DNA from: Mycobacterium sp. IS-1264
GTDB lineage: Bacteria; Actinomycetota; Actinomycetes; Mycobacteriales; Mycobacteriaceae
Direction: 5' to 3'
Assembly: GCF_001954195.1 (NCBI RefSeq)
Contig: NZ_MBES01000067.1
Coordinates: 1 to 64,000 of the forward strand
Length of the DNA: 64,000 nucleotides
The notes beneath the pieces were generated by a model. The model was not told where the DNA came from. It did no database searches and saw only the letters and a program-made list of their open reading frames with translations. Below, one piece after another: positions 8,408 to 17,240 of this stretch (its first letter is position 1; each line of letters opens with the position of its first letter). A program made the position numbers and the translations under genes.

Positions 8408-9192
8408 ATCGGCAGCCTCACGTCGGACACGAACGCGTCGCGCAGCCAGGAGATGAAGTCATTCCACACCCCGGTGACCAGGAGGGCGCCGACCGCGATC
8501 AGCAGCGCCCCGCCGAAGATCTGGATGGCCCTGGTGTGCCGGCGCAGCCAGCCCAGGCCGGCCACCGCCCGCGCCGAGCCGAACGCCAGCAAGACGAACG
8601 GAATCCCGAGTCCCAGGCAGTAGGCGATCACCAAGGCGATGCCGCGCGCCACGTTCGCACCCTCGGTGGCCGAGGCGACGGTGATCACGCCGGTCAGCGT
8701 CGGCCCGAGGCACGGCGTCCACCCGAGCGCGAACACCGCGCCCAGCACCGGCGCCCCGGCCACCGTCGTGAACCGGCGCGGGCTGAACCGGGCCTCGCGC
8801 TGCAGGACCGGGACGAGGCCGACGAACACCAGCCCCATGACGATGGTGAGTACGCCCCCAACCCGTTGCAGCGCAAGCTGATTGGTGATCAGCGTGGTGG
8901 TCATGCCGAGGACCGCGACGGTGCCGAGCACGAAGACGGTGGTGAACCCGGCCACGAACAGGGCCGCCGACCCGGCGACCCGCCACCGGGCGGCCGGCGG
9001 GGCTTTGACGCCGCCAGGCCCCGGCTCTTCGTCCACCCCGGCCTCGCCCACCAGGGCGGCCAGGTACGACAAATAGCCCGGCACCAGCGGGACCACGCAC
9101 GGCGAGGCGAACGACACCAGCCCCGCCAGCAGGCACACCCCCATCGCCACCAGCAGCGGCCCGGCGGCGGCGATCTGGGTGAACCCGGTCAT
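8404..9192 (-). CDS. ccdA: Thiol:disulfide interchange protein CcdA
   Basis: 262 residues, about six membrane helices. CcdA passes electrons from cytosolic thioredoxin to extracytoplasmic thiol-reducing proteins. The two redox cysteines are visible: Cys32 in SPCVVPLVPGY and Cys161 in GWTPCLGPTLT. Overlaps the thioredoxin-like gene upstream and resB downstream by 4 bases. Its likely partner is the membrane-anchored thioredoxin encoded just before it. Confidence 0.94.
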   Translation of the reverse strand: MTGFTQIAAAGPLLVAMGVCLLAGLVSFASPCVVPLVPGYLSYLAALVGEAGVDEEPGPGGVKAPPAARWRVAGSAALFVAGFTTVFVLGTVAVLGMTTTLITNQLALQRVGGVLTIVMGLVFVGLVPVLQREARFSPRRFTTVAGAPVLGAVFALGWTPCLGPTLTGVITVASATEGANVARGIALVIAYCLGLGIPFVLLAFGSARAVAGLGWLRRHTRAIQIFGGALLIAVGALLVTGVWNDFISWLRDAFVSDVRLPI

Positions 9193-9788
9193 CGTTCCTG
9201 CGCCACGCGCTGGACCACCGGCCGCAGGTCGTCGGCCAGCAGCTCACGCAGGAACACCGCAGCGACCCGGTGCTGGCGGTCCAGCACCAGGGTGGACGGG
9301 ATGACGGTGGTGGGGTACTTGCCCCCGAAGGCGATCAGGGTACGCATCGCCGGGTCGTAGATCGACGGGTAGCTCACGTGCCGGTCGTCGACGAAGTCAA
9401 GGGCCGCCTGGCGGTTGTTGTCGCGCGCGTCGATGCCGAGAAAGGACACCCCGGAGCCCCGGGTGGCGTCGTACACCCGCTGCAGTTGATCGACCTCGGC
9501 CCGGCACGGCCCGCACCACTGCCCCCAGACGTTGACGACGACGACGTTGCCGGCGAAGGTTTGGTCGGCCAGCGAGATCGCGTGCGCCGGATCCGCGAGG
9601 TCCGGCCCGGCCAGCGGGCCCGGACGGCCGCGGCTTGCGGGCGGGTCGTAAAAGATGTCGGTCTTGCCGCCGGGCGACACGAATTCGAAGGTGCCGCCCT
9701 GGGCTACCGCGTCGCGGCCCGAGCAGCCGGCCAGCACCATGGCGACCAAGCCAGCCACCACCGCCCCGGCCATCGCCAGCCACCGCAC
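9189..9788 (-). CDS. TlpA/ResA-type thioredoxin-like lipoprotein (Rv0526-like)
   Basis: 199 residues. A short N-terminal hydrophobic stretch ends in the lipobox LAGC (Cys22), so it should be anchored outside the membrane. The thioredoxin-fold domain has the active site WCGPC (Cys92 and Cys95). It should keep apocytochrome c haem-binding cysteines reduced. I chose GTG at 9788; a TTG at 9794 would overlap the preceding stop as TTGA, the pattern used by every other gene in this run, and is a real alternative. GGAGAG serves either start. Confidence 0.88.
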   Translation of the reverse strand: MRWLAMAGAVVAGLVAMVLAGCSGRDAVAQGGTFEFVSPGGKTDIFYDPPASRGRPGPLAGPDLADPAHAISLADQTFAGNVVVVNVWGQWCGPCRAEVDQLQRVYDATRGSGVSFLGIDARDNNRQAALDFVDDRHVSYPSIYDPAMRTLIAFGGKYPTTVIPSTLVLDRQHRVAAVFLRELLADDLRPVVQRVAQER

Positions 9789-9790
9789 GC

Positions 9791-10399
9791 TCAAGAGCTC
9801 TCCGGCTGGAAGTATTCGACGTCGACCAGCCGGTCGCCGTCGTAGACCAGCGTGGTCACCGAGGCCAGCGCGCATTCCCGCCGGCGCGGGTCGTGCCAGA
9901 GCCGCTTGCCGGTCAGGTGCAGCCGCAGCGTCCACACGGGCAGTTGATGGCTGACGCACACCACCTCGTGGCCGGCGCCGCGGGCGCGCGCCTTGTCCAC
10001 CGCGGTCGTCATCCGGGCCGCGATCTCGGTGTACGGCTCACCCCAGGACGGGGTGAACGGGTTGCGCAGCTGCCACCAAAACCGAGGATCGCGCCAGGCG
10101 CCGTCGCCCGGGCCGACGCGGCGGCCTTCGAAGAAGTTGGCCGATTCGATCAGGTCGGGGTCGGTGTCGACGGGCAGGTTGTGCTTCGCGGCGATGGGTG
10201 CGGCCGTTTCCTGGGCCCGCTGCAACGGGGAGGAGATCACCGCGACAACGTCACGGTCGGCCAGCGCGTCGGCGACCGCCTGCGCTTGCGCCCGGCCCGC
10301 CTCGGACAGGTGGAATCCGGGCAGCCGGCCGTAGAGAACCCCGCTGGGGTTGTACACCTCGCCGTGCCGCACCACATTGACGCGGGTGTGCTCGGCCAT
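9791..10399 (-). CDS. Histidine phosphatase / phosphoglycerate-mutase-like protein (Rv0525-like)
   Basis: 202 residues. The phosphohistidine motif is seen as VRHGEV (His12), with SSPLQRAQET and the second catalytic His in VSHQLPVW. This is the broad histidine phosphatase superfamily; the substrate is not evident, and it is distinct from the glycolytic gpmA at 54.1 kb. Start ATG at 10399 shares one base with the hemL stop (TGATG). Confidence 0.88.
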   Translation of the reverse strand: MAEHTRVNVVRHGEVYNPSGVLYGRLPGFHLSEAGRAQAQAVADALADRDVVAVISSPLQRAQETAAPIAAKHNLPVDTDPDLIESANFFEGRRVGPGDGAWRDPRFWWQLRNPFTPSWGEPYTEIAARMTTAVDKARARGAGHEVVCVSHQLPVWTLRLHLTGKRLWHDPRRRECALASVTTLVYDGDRLVDVEYFQPESS

Positions 10400-11733
10400 C
10401 AGGGTCCGTCCTTCTGGGCGGCCGCTTGCGCGGCGACGGGCAGCGCGGCGGCGATGCGGTCGAATGCGGCGTCGTCCAGAGCCGCCGAAACGAACCACGC
10501 CTCGAAGGCACTGCACGGCGGGTAGACGCCGGCGTCCAGCAGGGCGTGGAAGAACGGTGGAAACCGCCAGGTCTGGCTGGCGCGGGCGGACGCGAAATCG
10601 GTCACCGGGGTATCGGAGAAGAACACGCTGAGCATGTTGCCGGCCCGCGGAATCTGGTGCGGGACACCGGCTTCCGTCAACGCCTCGGCGAGCAGACCGG
10701 CCAGGCGGTCGGCATTGGCGTCCAGCGTGGCGTAGACGGCGTCGTCGGCGGAGCGCAGCGTGGCCAGCCCGGCGGCCATGGCTACCGGGTTGCCCGACAG
10801 CGTGCCGGCCTGATACACCGGGCCCAGCGGCGCCAGTCGCTCCATCACCTCGGCCCGCCCGCCGAACGCCGCGGCCGGCAACCCGCCGCTCATCACCTTG
10901 CCGAAGGTGAACAGGTCGGCGTCCACGGGATCGATTCCGTACCAACCACTTCGGCTGACCCGGAAACCCGTCATCACCTCGTCGACGATCAGCAACGCGC
11001 CGTGCTGGGCGGTGATCGCACGCAGCGCCGCGTTGTAGCCCGGCGCGGGCGGCACGACTCCCATGTTGCCGGGACTGGCCTCGGTAATCACCGCGGCGAT
11101 CTGGTCGCCGTGTCGCGTGAACGTGTCGCGCACGACATCAATGTCGTTGTAGGGCAACACAATTGTGTCGGCCGCGGCGGCACCGGTGACCCCGGGCGAG
11201 GACGGCAGGCCCAGCGTCGCCACCCCGGAACCCGCGTCGGCGAGCAACGCGTCGACGTGCCCGTGGTAGCAGCCGGAGAACTTGACGATCTTGGCCCTGC
11301 CGGTGAAGCCGCGGGCCAGCCGGACCGCGCTCATGGTGGCCTCGGTGCCGGAGTTCACCAGCCGGATCCGCTCGACCGGCGCCACCCGACCGATGATCTC
11401 GGCGGCCAGTTCGGTCTCGGCCGGAGTCGGCGCCCCGAAGGACAGGCCGTTGGCGGCGGCCTTGGCGACGGCGTCGACGACGGCCGGGTGGGCATGGCCC
11501 AGGATCATCGGACCCCACGAGCACACCAGGTCCACGTAGCGGTTGCCGTCGGCGTCGGTAAGCCAGCATCCGTGCGCCTCAGTGATGAAGCGCGGGGTGC
11601 CGCCCACCGCCGTGAACGCGCGCACCGGCGAGTTCACCCCACCGGGAATGACCGCGCACGCATCGTCGAACAGAGCCGCCGAGGTCCTCACAGCCCCTCC
11701 AGTCTGAGGGGCGGCCTGGTCAGTGCTGCCCAT
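10399..11733 (-). CDS. hemL: Glutamate-1-semialdehyde 2,1-aminomutase
   Basis: 444 residues, PLP enzyme of fold type I. It converts glutamate-1-semialdehyde, made by the hemA product, into 5-aminolevulinate. The PLP lysine is Lys279 in FGKVMSGG; the family segments [10 protein letters not shown] and [10 protein letters not shown] are intact. Start ATG at 11733 (MGSTDQ). From memory the M. tuberculosis protein carries an extra stretch of about 18 residues near position 176; it is absent here. It heads an operon that goes on to the cytochrome c maturation genes, coupling haem supply and haem attachment. Confidence 0.96.
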   Translation of the reverse strand: MGSTDQAAPQTGGAVRTSAALFDDACAVIPGGVNSPVRAFTAVGGTPRFITEAHGCWLTDADGNRYVDLVCSWGPMILGHAHPAVVDAVAKAAANGLSFGAPTPAETELAAEIIGRVAPVERIRLVNSGTEATMSAVRLARGFTGRAKIVKFSGCYHGHVDALLADAGSGVATLGLPSSPGVTGAAAADTIVLPYNDIDVVRDTFTRHGDQIAAVITEASPGNMGVVPPAPGYNAALRAITAQHGALLIVDEVMTGFRVSRSGWYGIDPVDADLFTFGKVMSGGLPAAAFGGRAEVMERLAPLGPVYQAGTLSGNPVAMAAGLATLRSADDAVYATLDANADRLAGLLAEALTEAGVPHQIPRAGNMLSVFFSDTPVTDFASARASQTWRFPPFFHALLDAGVYPPCSAFEAWFVSAALDDAAFDRIAAALPVAAQAAAQKDGP

Positions 11734-11806
11734 GGCCACCAGTGTTCCAGCCTCCCCGCGCCGATCAACTACAGGGTGTAAGAGATGGCTCCGCCACAAT
11801 CGACTG

Positions 11807-12682
11807 GTGACTCGGGAAACGGCCGTCGAGATCGCCCGCGGCAGGGTTGCCGCGGTCCGCGAGGACCCCGAGGCCCGGCTGGCACTGATGCGCGAGCTCT
11901 ACGAAGTCCCGCGGCGGGTGGACCGGGGCCACCTGCCGTATCGGCTGGCGGCATCGGCCTTTATGGGCTGGCAGCTGCGACGCGGGCTGCTCAACCCGCC
12001 CGACGGGCCAGCCCCGGGCAGCCCCTGGTGGCGCGCGATGAACGAACGCCTGCTGTGCGACGGCTGGGAAGCCCGCGCGCTGGCGTTCGGGCATCCCGGC
12101 GATCCCAGCTCCCCCGCGGTCGCCGCAACACTCGAGTTCATCCGGCGCCCGTCCGCGCGGCGGTGGTACCGAGCACACAACATCAGCGTCGTCAGCGCCT
12201 ACCTCGACCACCTGGATCTCGCATCGCGCGAGTCCCGCGTCGAACGCTTCTTCATCAACCTGGTGCTGATGCGGGTGCTCTATGCCCACGCGCTGGTCGC
12301 CGCGCCCCGGCTGGCGCTCGGCTGGCTGGCGTTCGCGGGTCGGCCCCTCGGGGATCCGCGATTGGGCATGACCGGCATCTTTCTGTCGCTGTCCCGGGTG
12401 CTCCCCGACCGCTACCCGCTGGGCGACGACCTGGCGCCTTATCTGCGGGCGGAACACGGGGTGGCGCATCTGCTCGATGTCGGCGTCATCCAGCCGCGCG
12501 TCGAGGCCCTCTACGACTGGTCCGCCGGCGCCCTCGCCGTTCCCGGCCTGCGACTGCTGCTGGCCGAGGGGACGCCGTGCTACGCGTGGCCAGCGAACGA
12601 CCGGCAGCCGTGGCATCCGCCGCCGTCGCGGCCGGCCCGGCTGGCGCGCACGCTGGTGCCCGCGCCGCGCCGCACGGGTTGA
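11807..12682 (+). CDS. Conserved hypothetical protein, unrecognised
   Basis: About 291 residues from GTG at 11807. I do not recognise the family. The sequence is rich in Arg, Leu and Ala, with segments such as [20 protein letters not shown] and [18 protein letters not shown], and a possible membrane-associated stretch around [14 protein letters not shown]. It is divergent from hemL with a 73-bp gap and 32 bp upstream of the Ddn-like gene. No ribosome binding site stands out, so a leaderless or different start is possible. Confidence 0.6.
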   Translation: MTRETAVEIARGRVAAVREDPEARLALMRELYEVPRRVDRGHLPYRLAASAFMGWQLRRGLLNPPDGPAPGSPWWRAMNERLLCDGWEARALAFGHPGDPSSPAVAATLEFIRRPSARRWYRAHNISVVSAYLDHLDLASRESRVERFFINLVLMRVLYAHALVAAPRLALGWLAFAGRPLGDPRLGMTGIFLSLSRVLPDRYPLGDDLAPYLRAEHGVAHLLDVGVIQPRVEALYDWSAGALAVPGLRLLLAEGTPCYAWPANDRQPWHPPPSRPARLARTLVPAPRRTG

Positions 12683-12714
12683 AGTCGGCCGTCGGGGGCG
12701 GGTTGGATGGTGGC

Positions 12715-13110
12715 ATGCAATTGCCACAGCGGCTCGCCCGCTTCAACCGTCACGTGACCAACCCCATTCAGCGGATGTGGGCCGGCTGGCTGCCGCCGTT
12801 CGCGATCGTCGAGCATGTCGGACGGCGCTCCGGAAAGCCTTACCGCACACCGGTGAATGCGTTCTACACCAGCGTCGACGGCAAACCCGGGGTGGCGATC
12901 GTGCTGACCTACGGCCCGGACCGCGACTGGCTGAAGAACCTCGACGCGGCCGGAGGTGGCCGGATGCGCCGCAACGCCAAGACTTTCGGCATCACCGACC
13001 CGCGAGTCGTCAGCAAGGCCGAGGCGGCCCCGCACGTGGAGGGCGCGTGGCGGGCTGCTTTCGCCAGGCTGCCGTTCGAGCAGGCGGTGCTTCTCACCAA
13101 GACTGACTGA
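12715..13110 (+). CDS. Deazaflavin (F420)-dependent nitroreductase-family protein (Rv0523c-like)
   Basis: 131 residues from ATG at 12715, the same length as the M. tuberculosis counterpart. Typical Ddn/DUF385 features: the N-terminal helix NPIQRMWAG, then HVGRRSGKPYRTPVNAF (a split-barrel strand pair) and VLTYGPDRDWLKNL. Members bind F420 and reduce quinones or nitro compounds; the natural substrate of this one is not known. It converges on the permease with 27 bp between stops. Confidence 0.82.
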   Translation: MQLPQRLARFNRHVTNPIQRMWAGWLPPFAIVEHVGRRSGKPYRTPVNAFYTSVDGKPGVAIVLTYGPDRDWLKNLDAAGGGRMRRNAKTFGITDPRVVSKAEAAPHVEGAWRAAFARLPFEQAVLLTKTD

Positions 13111-13137
13111 CCAGACCGACTGACGGGACCGACCGAG

Positions 13138-14496
13138 CTATTGCGCTGCGCGCGCGGCGATTCGGCCGCGGGCCCGGGCGGCCAGGTACAGGCCGATGAC
13201 CACCGCCCACGACAGCAGCGACAGCCAGAGCTGACTGCGCGCCGAGCGGTCGAACGCCATCTGCACCAGCACCGCGGTGATTCCGGCGAGGGTGAAAACC
13301 GACAGCACCGGGAAGAGCCACATCTTCACCCGCAGCTTTTCCGGCGGTGTCCGGCGACGCAGGATGATCTGCGACAGCGCGATCAGCCAGTAGACGAACA
13401 AGATGACGGCACCCGACGAGTTGAGCAGGAATAGAAACACGGTGCCGGGCGCCAGCCACGCCATCACGACGCAGCCGAATCCGATGGCCGACGAAAAAAG
13501 GATGGCGAGATGGGGGACGCCACGCCGGCTGAGCTTGACCAGCCGAGCCGGCGCTTCACGCCGGTCGGCGAGGACGAACAGCATCCGCGACGCCGTGTAG
13601 AGCCCGGAGTTCAGGCACGACAGCACCGCGGTGAGCACCACCGCGTTCATCACCTGACCCGCGCCGGGCAGACCCATGCGTTTGAGCGCCGCGACATACG
13701 GCGAGGCTCCCACCTCGACCGAATTCCACGGCAGGATCACGACAAGCAGAAACACCGAGCCGACGAAGAAGACCGCGATGCGCGCGACGACCGATCGCGT
13801 GGCGCGCTGGACCGCGAGCTCGGGATCGCGGCTCTCGGCGGCGGCGACGGTGACGATCTCGGCGCCGACCATCGAGAAGATCACCACCACGATGGCCGCG
13901 AAGACCGCGCCGACACCCTTTGGGAAGAATCCGCCGTGCGACGTGAGGTTGGAGACGTCGGCGTGGTGGCCGGGCAGGAGCCCCAGCACGAACACCCCGC
14001 CGACGGCGAGGAACACCGCGATCGTCGCGACTTTGATTCCGGCGAACCAGAATTCGAATTCGCCGAAGGACGTCACCGAGAACAAGTTGGTCGCGGTCAT
14101 CAGCAGCATCAGGCACAACGACAGCAGCCACAGCGGCGCGTGAAACCAGTAGCCCAGCACCTTTCCGCCGGCGACCGCCTCGAAGCCGACGACGATCACC
14201 CAGAAGTACCAATACAGCCAGGCCACCGAAAACCCCGCCCAGCCGCCCAGCGCCCGCCCCGCGTAGTCGGCGAACGATCCGGTCGATGGGTTCGCGGCGG
14301 CCATCTCCCCCAGCATGCGCATCACCAGAACGATCAGCAGACCGCACAACGCGTACGTCAGGAACGCGGCGGGGCCGGTATCGCGGATCACCACGCCGGA
14401 CCCGACGAACAGTCCGGCGCCGATCACGCCGCCGAGCGCGATCATGCTGAGTTGCCGTTGCGACAACCCTTGGCGCAGTTGCGTTGTGCTGGCCAT
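13138..14496 (-). CDS. gabP: Amino acid permease of the APC family (GabP-like)
   Basis: 452 residues with about 12 hydrophobic helices. The N-terminal consensus LSMIALGGVIGAGLFVGSG and the GEMAAANPSTGSFADYAGRA segment are hallmarks of the bacterial amino acid transporter group that includes GABA, proline and aromatic amino acid permeases. The substrate cannot be fixed; the gene name follows the M. tuberculosis label. Start ATG at 14496; the frame stays open upstream to 14607 but would then overlap the 13E12 remnant. Confidence 0.85.
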   Translation of the reverse strand: MASTTQLRQGLSQRQLSMIALGGVIGAGLFVGSGVVIRDTGPAAFLTYALCGLLIVLVMRMLGEMAAANPSTGSFADYAGRALGGWAGFSVAWLYWYFWVIVVGFEAVAGGKVLGYWFHAPLWLLSLCLMLLMTATNLFSVTSFGEFEFWFAGIKVATIAVFLAVGGVFVLGLLPGHHADVSNLTSHGGFFPKGVGAVFAAIVVVIFSMVGAEIVTVAAAESRDPELAVQRATRSVVARIAVFFVGSVFLLVVILPWNSVEVGASPYVAALKRMGLPGAGQVMNAVVLTAVLSCLNSGLYTASRMLFVLADRREAPARLVKLSRRGVPHLAILFSSAIGFGCVVMAWLAPGTVFLFLLNSSGAVILFVYWLIALSQIILRRRTPPEKLRVKMWLFPVLSVFTLAGITAVLVQMAFDRSARSQLWLSLLSWAVVIGLYLAARARGRIAARAAQ

Positions 14497-14551
14497 GGTT
14501 AACCACAGCACATCGGCGGGCAAGGCGGCAATCGGGCTGGCCGGCGGCGCG

Positions 14552-15076
14552 TCAAACGGGTTCGTCGTCGTCGTCGCGGAGGAATCTTTCGGGGTGGTGG
14601 AACCCATTGGTTCTGGGCTGGCCGCGATCTAAGTGCGGCGGCGGTATCCATTCGGTGTGGCCTCGTGCGTTGGTGCGGGTGGTCCAGCCCTTTTCGACGA
14701 GCCGGTTATCCGGTCCGCACGCCAAGGTGAGGTCATCGATGTCGGTGCGGCGCGTTCTGGCCCACCCGCGCACGTGATGCACCTGGCTGTGATAAGCGGG
14801 AGCGTCGCAGCCCGGCCTCGTGCACCCACGATCCCTGGCGTAGAGCATGATTCGCTGCGCCGGGGAGGCCAACCGTTTGCTGTGATGCAGCGCCAGCGGC
14901 CTGGCCCGGTCGAAAATCGCCAGATAATGGTGGGCGTGGCCGGCCCAGCGGATCACATCCGACATCGGCACCAGGGTGCCGCCACCGGTCAGCGCCTTAC
15001 CGGCGGCGGTCTCCAGTTCCTTGAGCGTAGTGGTCACGACGATCGTCGTCGTCCAGATAATGCGTTGTTGGTCCAC
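14552..15076 (-). pseudogene. C-terminal remnant of a 13E12-repeat (DUF222/HNH) protein
   Basis: About 174 residues corresponding to the last third of the family. It begins with [20 protein letters not shown], then the HNH region [20 protein letters not shown] and the conserved end [15 protein letters not shown]. Upstream in frame a TAA stop occurs four codons before the first GTG, and the N-terminal and middle parts are missing. The matching N-terminal piece lies 1.7 kb away on the same strand at 16772-17146. The gene is therefore broken, though the HNH portion is still open. Confidence 0.85.
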
Positions 15077-15085
15077 ACCCGGTGA

Positions 15086-15595
15086 TTAGCCGTCGGTAGC
15101 TCGGAGCAGCAGGTCGATCTCGTCACCGAGGTTGATCGGTTTTCCTGCAAAACGACCGTGACCAGTTGTCACGAATGGCCGAGCACCTCTCCCATCGTGA
15201 CCGCTCTGATCGAGGGCGCGTCGTATCCCGGCAATGTTGTACGTGACGCTGGCTTTGCCCCCCGGCGGCAGATCCATCGGAAGTTGTATCGCTTGACCGA
15301 GGAAGTCCTCGCCTGCCTGGATGGTGTCACCGTTGGGCAACTGAAACCCGAAAGTCTGGACCTGGGTTCCGAGCCGACCGGAGTTTTCGGCCTGCACCCC
15401 GATGAACCACACACCGCGAGCGGTGCCACCGATTCCCTGGATCCTGACAACGCGGAGCCTTGGGCCGCTGCGCCGCCACGAGATGATCTGCCAGATCAGC
15501 ACTCCGATGGACACAGCAAGCGCCAAGCTCGAGATGCACAGCGTCAAGATCACCGGGCCGGTCCAGACAGGCGGCGGGGGTGATGGAGGGGGCAC
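15086..15595 (-). CDS. Hypothetical single-pass membrane protein
   Basis: 169 residues, unrecognised. A Pro-rich N-terminus (MPPPSPPPPVWTG) is followed by one membrane helix (about residues 14-37) and an extracytoplasmic or cytosolic beta-rich domain with segments GVWFIGVQAENSGRLGTQVQ and LPPGGKASVTYNIAG. It starts inside the gap between two pieces of a 13E12 gene and its stop lies 9 bp before the C-terminal piece. Composition is slightly less GC-rich than the neighbours. Probably horizontally acquired. Confidence 0.6.
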   Translation of the reverse strand: MPPPSPPPPVWTGPVILTLCISSLALAVSIGVLIWQIISWRRSGPRLRVVRIQGIGGTARGVWFIGVQAENSGRLGTQVQTFGFQLPNGDTIQAGEDFLGQAIQLPMDLPPGGKASVTYNIAGIRRALDQSGHDGRGARPFVTTGHGRFAGKPINLGDEIDLLLRATDG

Positions 15596-15716
15596 ATCGG
15601 GACACTAACCGCGCATTGCCGCTACCTGATGAACCCTGTGCAATGCGCGTGTCGTGACACCAACATTCTTTGAGAGGCGGTAGAAAATGGCACCGATTGG
15701 CTGGTGCTAGCGGGCG

Positions 15717-16625
15717 TTACTTAGCGCCGTCGTTCCGGCCGCCGTCATCGGGGTCGTCGGCGTCAGCCTGTTGCTCGGATGCCGATGCGGGCTTTTCAGG
15801 AAGGGCCTCGACCCAACGCTTGAATTCGTCGATGCTCGATGAGCGCGCGAGACCGCGCTCCAGCGCGCTGAACATCACCGAGCGGAAGGCCAGGCTTCGG
15901 CTATGCGCTTGCCACAGCAGGACTGCCACCGGGATCAGCGCAAACCACCACCACGAGGACTGATTCCAGCCAAGAAAGATCGCCAGAGCACACAGTGGGG
16001 GTACAACCGCCAGCCGCAGTTCGCGTTCCGCCTTGAGGCGGTCCGCCTCCGAAAATAGCTGCGGGTCGGGCTCTCGGCCCCGCTCGGTTAACAGCAACGT
16101 TGCGGGTAAATCCAGTTCTGCGTTGAGCCGGCGACTGATGGCCTCCGCATACTCCAAAACCCGCAGATACTCGGGATTGGGAACCTTCATCCTCGGCGTT
16201 GCGTAGGCCCCACCTACCCTCCGTTCCGCCTCGGCCAGGTATTGCTGCATGAGGTCGAACTCAGCGATGGGAACAGTCCACTTCCTGCGCGGTTTGTTAC
16301 CCGGTTTTGGGACGCGATCCCACACACCATCGGCAATCTCGGCGATCGCCTTGGCAATCTTGGGTAGCGCCTTGTGGCCGATCACAGGCGACAGTGCTTG
16401 GGAGACCGATCCGATCAGGTATGCGGCCACACCGACGCCGAGCCCGATCCAAATGGGCCCGGCGTCCTTCGCGAGGTCGTACACGGCGGCTGCGGCCACA
16501 TTGTTGGGCCTCTTGTGGATGTCGGGCTTGATGAGAATCCATCCGAAGAACAACCACAGGTAGCCGGCGATCAACGGTGCGCGCAGGTCGCGGAATCCCG
16601 GAAGTGCGGAGGCGAGGAATTGCAT
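15717..16625 (-). CDS. Hypothetical multi-pass membrane protein
   Basis: 302 residues, unrecognised. Hydrophobic helices lie near residues 17-33, 57-80 and a pair around 206-247 (PPLCALAIFLGW and SWWWFALIPVAVLLWQA), with a charged cytosolic region between. The tail is Ser/Glu/Asp-rich and ends GGRNDGAK. ATG at 16625 is preceded by GAGAAGG at good spacing. Two strong inverted repeats lie 55-170 bp upstream. It sits with the 15086 gene between two halves of a 13E12 element. Confidence 0.65.
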   Translation of the reverse strand: MQFLASALPGFRDLRAPLIAGYLWLFFGWILIKPDIHKRPNNVAAAAVYDLAKDAGPIWIGLGVGVAAYLIGSVSQALSPVIGHKALPKIAKAIAEIADGVWDRVPKPGNKPRRKWTVPIAEFDLMQQYLAEAERRVGGAYATPRMKVPNPEYLRVLEYAEAISRRLNAELDLPATLLLTERGREPDPQLFSEADRLKAERELRLAVVPPLCALAIFLGWNQSSWWWFALIPVAVLLWQAHSRSLAFRSVMFSALERGLARSSSIDEFKRWVEALPEKPASASEQQADADDPDDGGRNDGAK

Positions 16626-16679
16626 ACGAATGACCTTCTCACCTTGAACCGACGGGAAACGCGTGGCGCGCCGCGAGGC

Positions 16680-16701
16680 AGGTGCGTCAAAGGACGCACC
16701 T
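16680..16701. repeat. Perfect inverted repeat upstream of the 15717-16625 gene
   Basis: AGGTGCGTC (16680-16688) and GACGCACCT (16693-16701) are perfect 9-bp arms around AAAG. It lies 55 bp upstream of the membrane-protein start. No T-tract follows on either strand, so an operator or an mRNA leader hairpin is more likely than a terminator. Confidence 0.6.
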
Positions 16702-16771
16702 CGAAAACCGGACCAGCGCAAAGTCGCCGGGCCGCAACCGGACTCGGCCATCGCACGGGGTGAACCGCGAG

Positions 16772-17146
16772 TCAGGTGGACCAAATGTTCCACCTGGCGA
16801 GACGGACCAGCGGGTATGTGACCCGGCCACCCTCGGCGGGAGAAAGGAGTCGCCGCCGGGGTGACCGGGCGGACCGACGCTCGACCCCGCCCGCGCACCA
16901 CCGGGCGGGCAGAGGCAGCGGGCCACCCAATTCTTCCGGGCCGGCTTGGGCGCCAAGCTGATTGATCAATTGGTGTCCTGGCACGCGCAGCCGCCGAGTC
17001 TCCTGTTCGATGCACTCCAACAACGCCAACCGCTCGGGAGTCGTCAACGTGTCGTAAGAATGCTCGAGAATGCGCGAAACCGTCGCGCGCAGTGCGTCCA
17101 AATCCTCTAGGACTTCCTCGCGCGTGCTCGAACCGATACCGGCATC
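16772..17146 (-). pseudogene. N-terminal remnant of a 13E12-repeat (DUF222) protein
   Basis: Reading the reverse strand from 17137 gives IGSSTREEVLEDLDALRATV, then ILEHSYDTLTTPERLALLE and HQLINQLGAQAGPEELGG, the hallmark N-terminus of REP13E12-family proteins. After about base 16922 the similarity is lost and the frame ends at 16772. An in-frame TAG lies at 17147-17149, and where the family has an ATG before GSS this copy has ATC, so the start codon seems mutated. With the C-terminal piece at 14552-15076 it forms one gene split by about 1.7 kb and missing its middle. Confidence 0.75.
16773..16796. repeat. Second inverted repeat in the same interval
   Basis: CAGGTGGA (16773-16780) and TCCACCTG (16789-16796) are perfect 8-bp arms around an 8-nt loop. 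It overlaps the stop region of the N-terminal 13E12 remnant and lies about 150 bp upstream of the membrane-protein start at 16625. Confidence 0.55.
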
Positions 17147-17240
17147 CTAGAAACGCTCACCGACAAAAATCCGCGCCCTGGGACCACTGAAACCAAAGTG
17201 ACACAAGGGATTACAACAAATCAAGCGCCCCCGGCCAGGC

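Noticed and set aside
7061-8623. 520-codon plus-strand frame over resB and ccdA
   Set aside because: Antisense shadow of two well-supported membrane proteins; the translation is Gly/Arg/Gln-rich with no motif.
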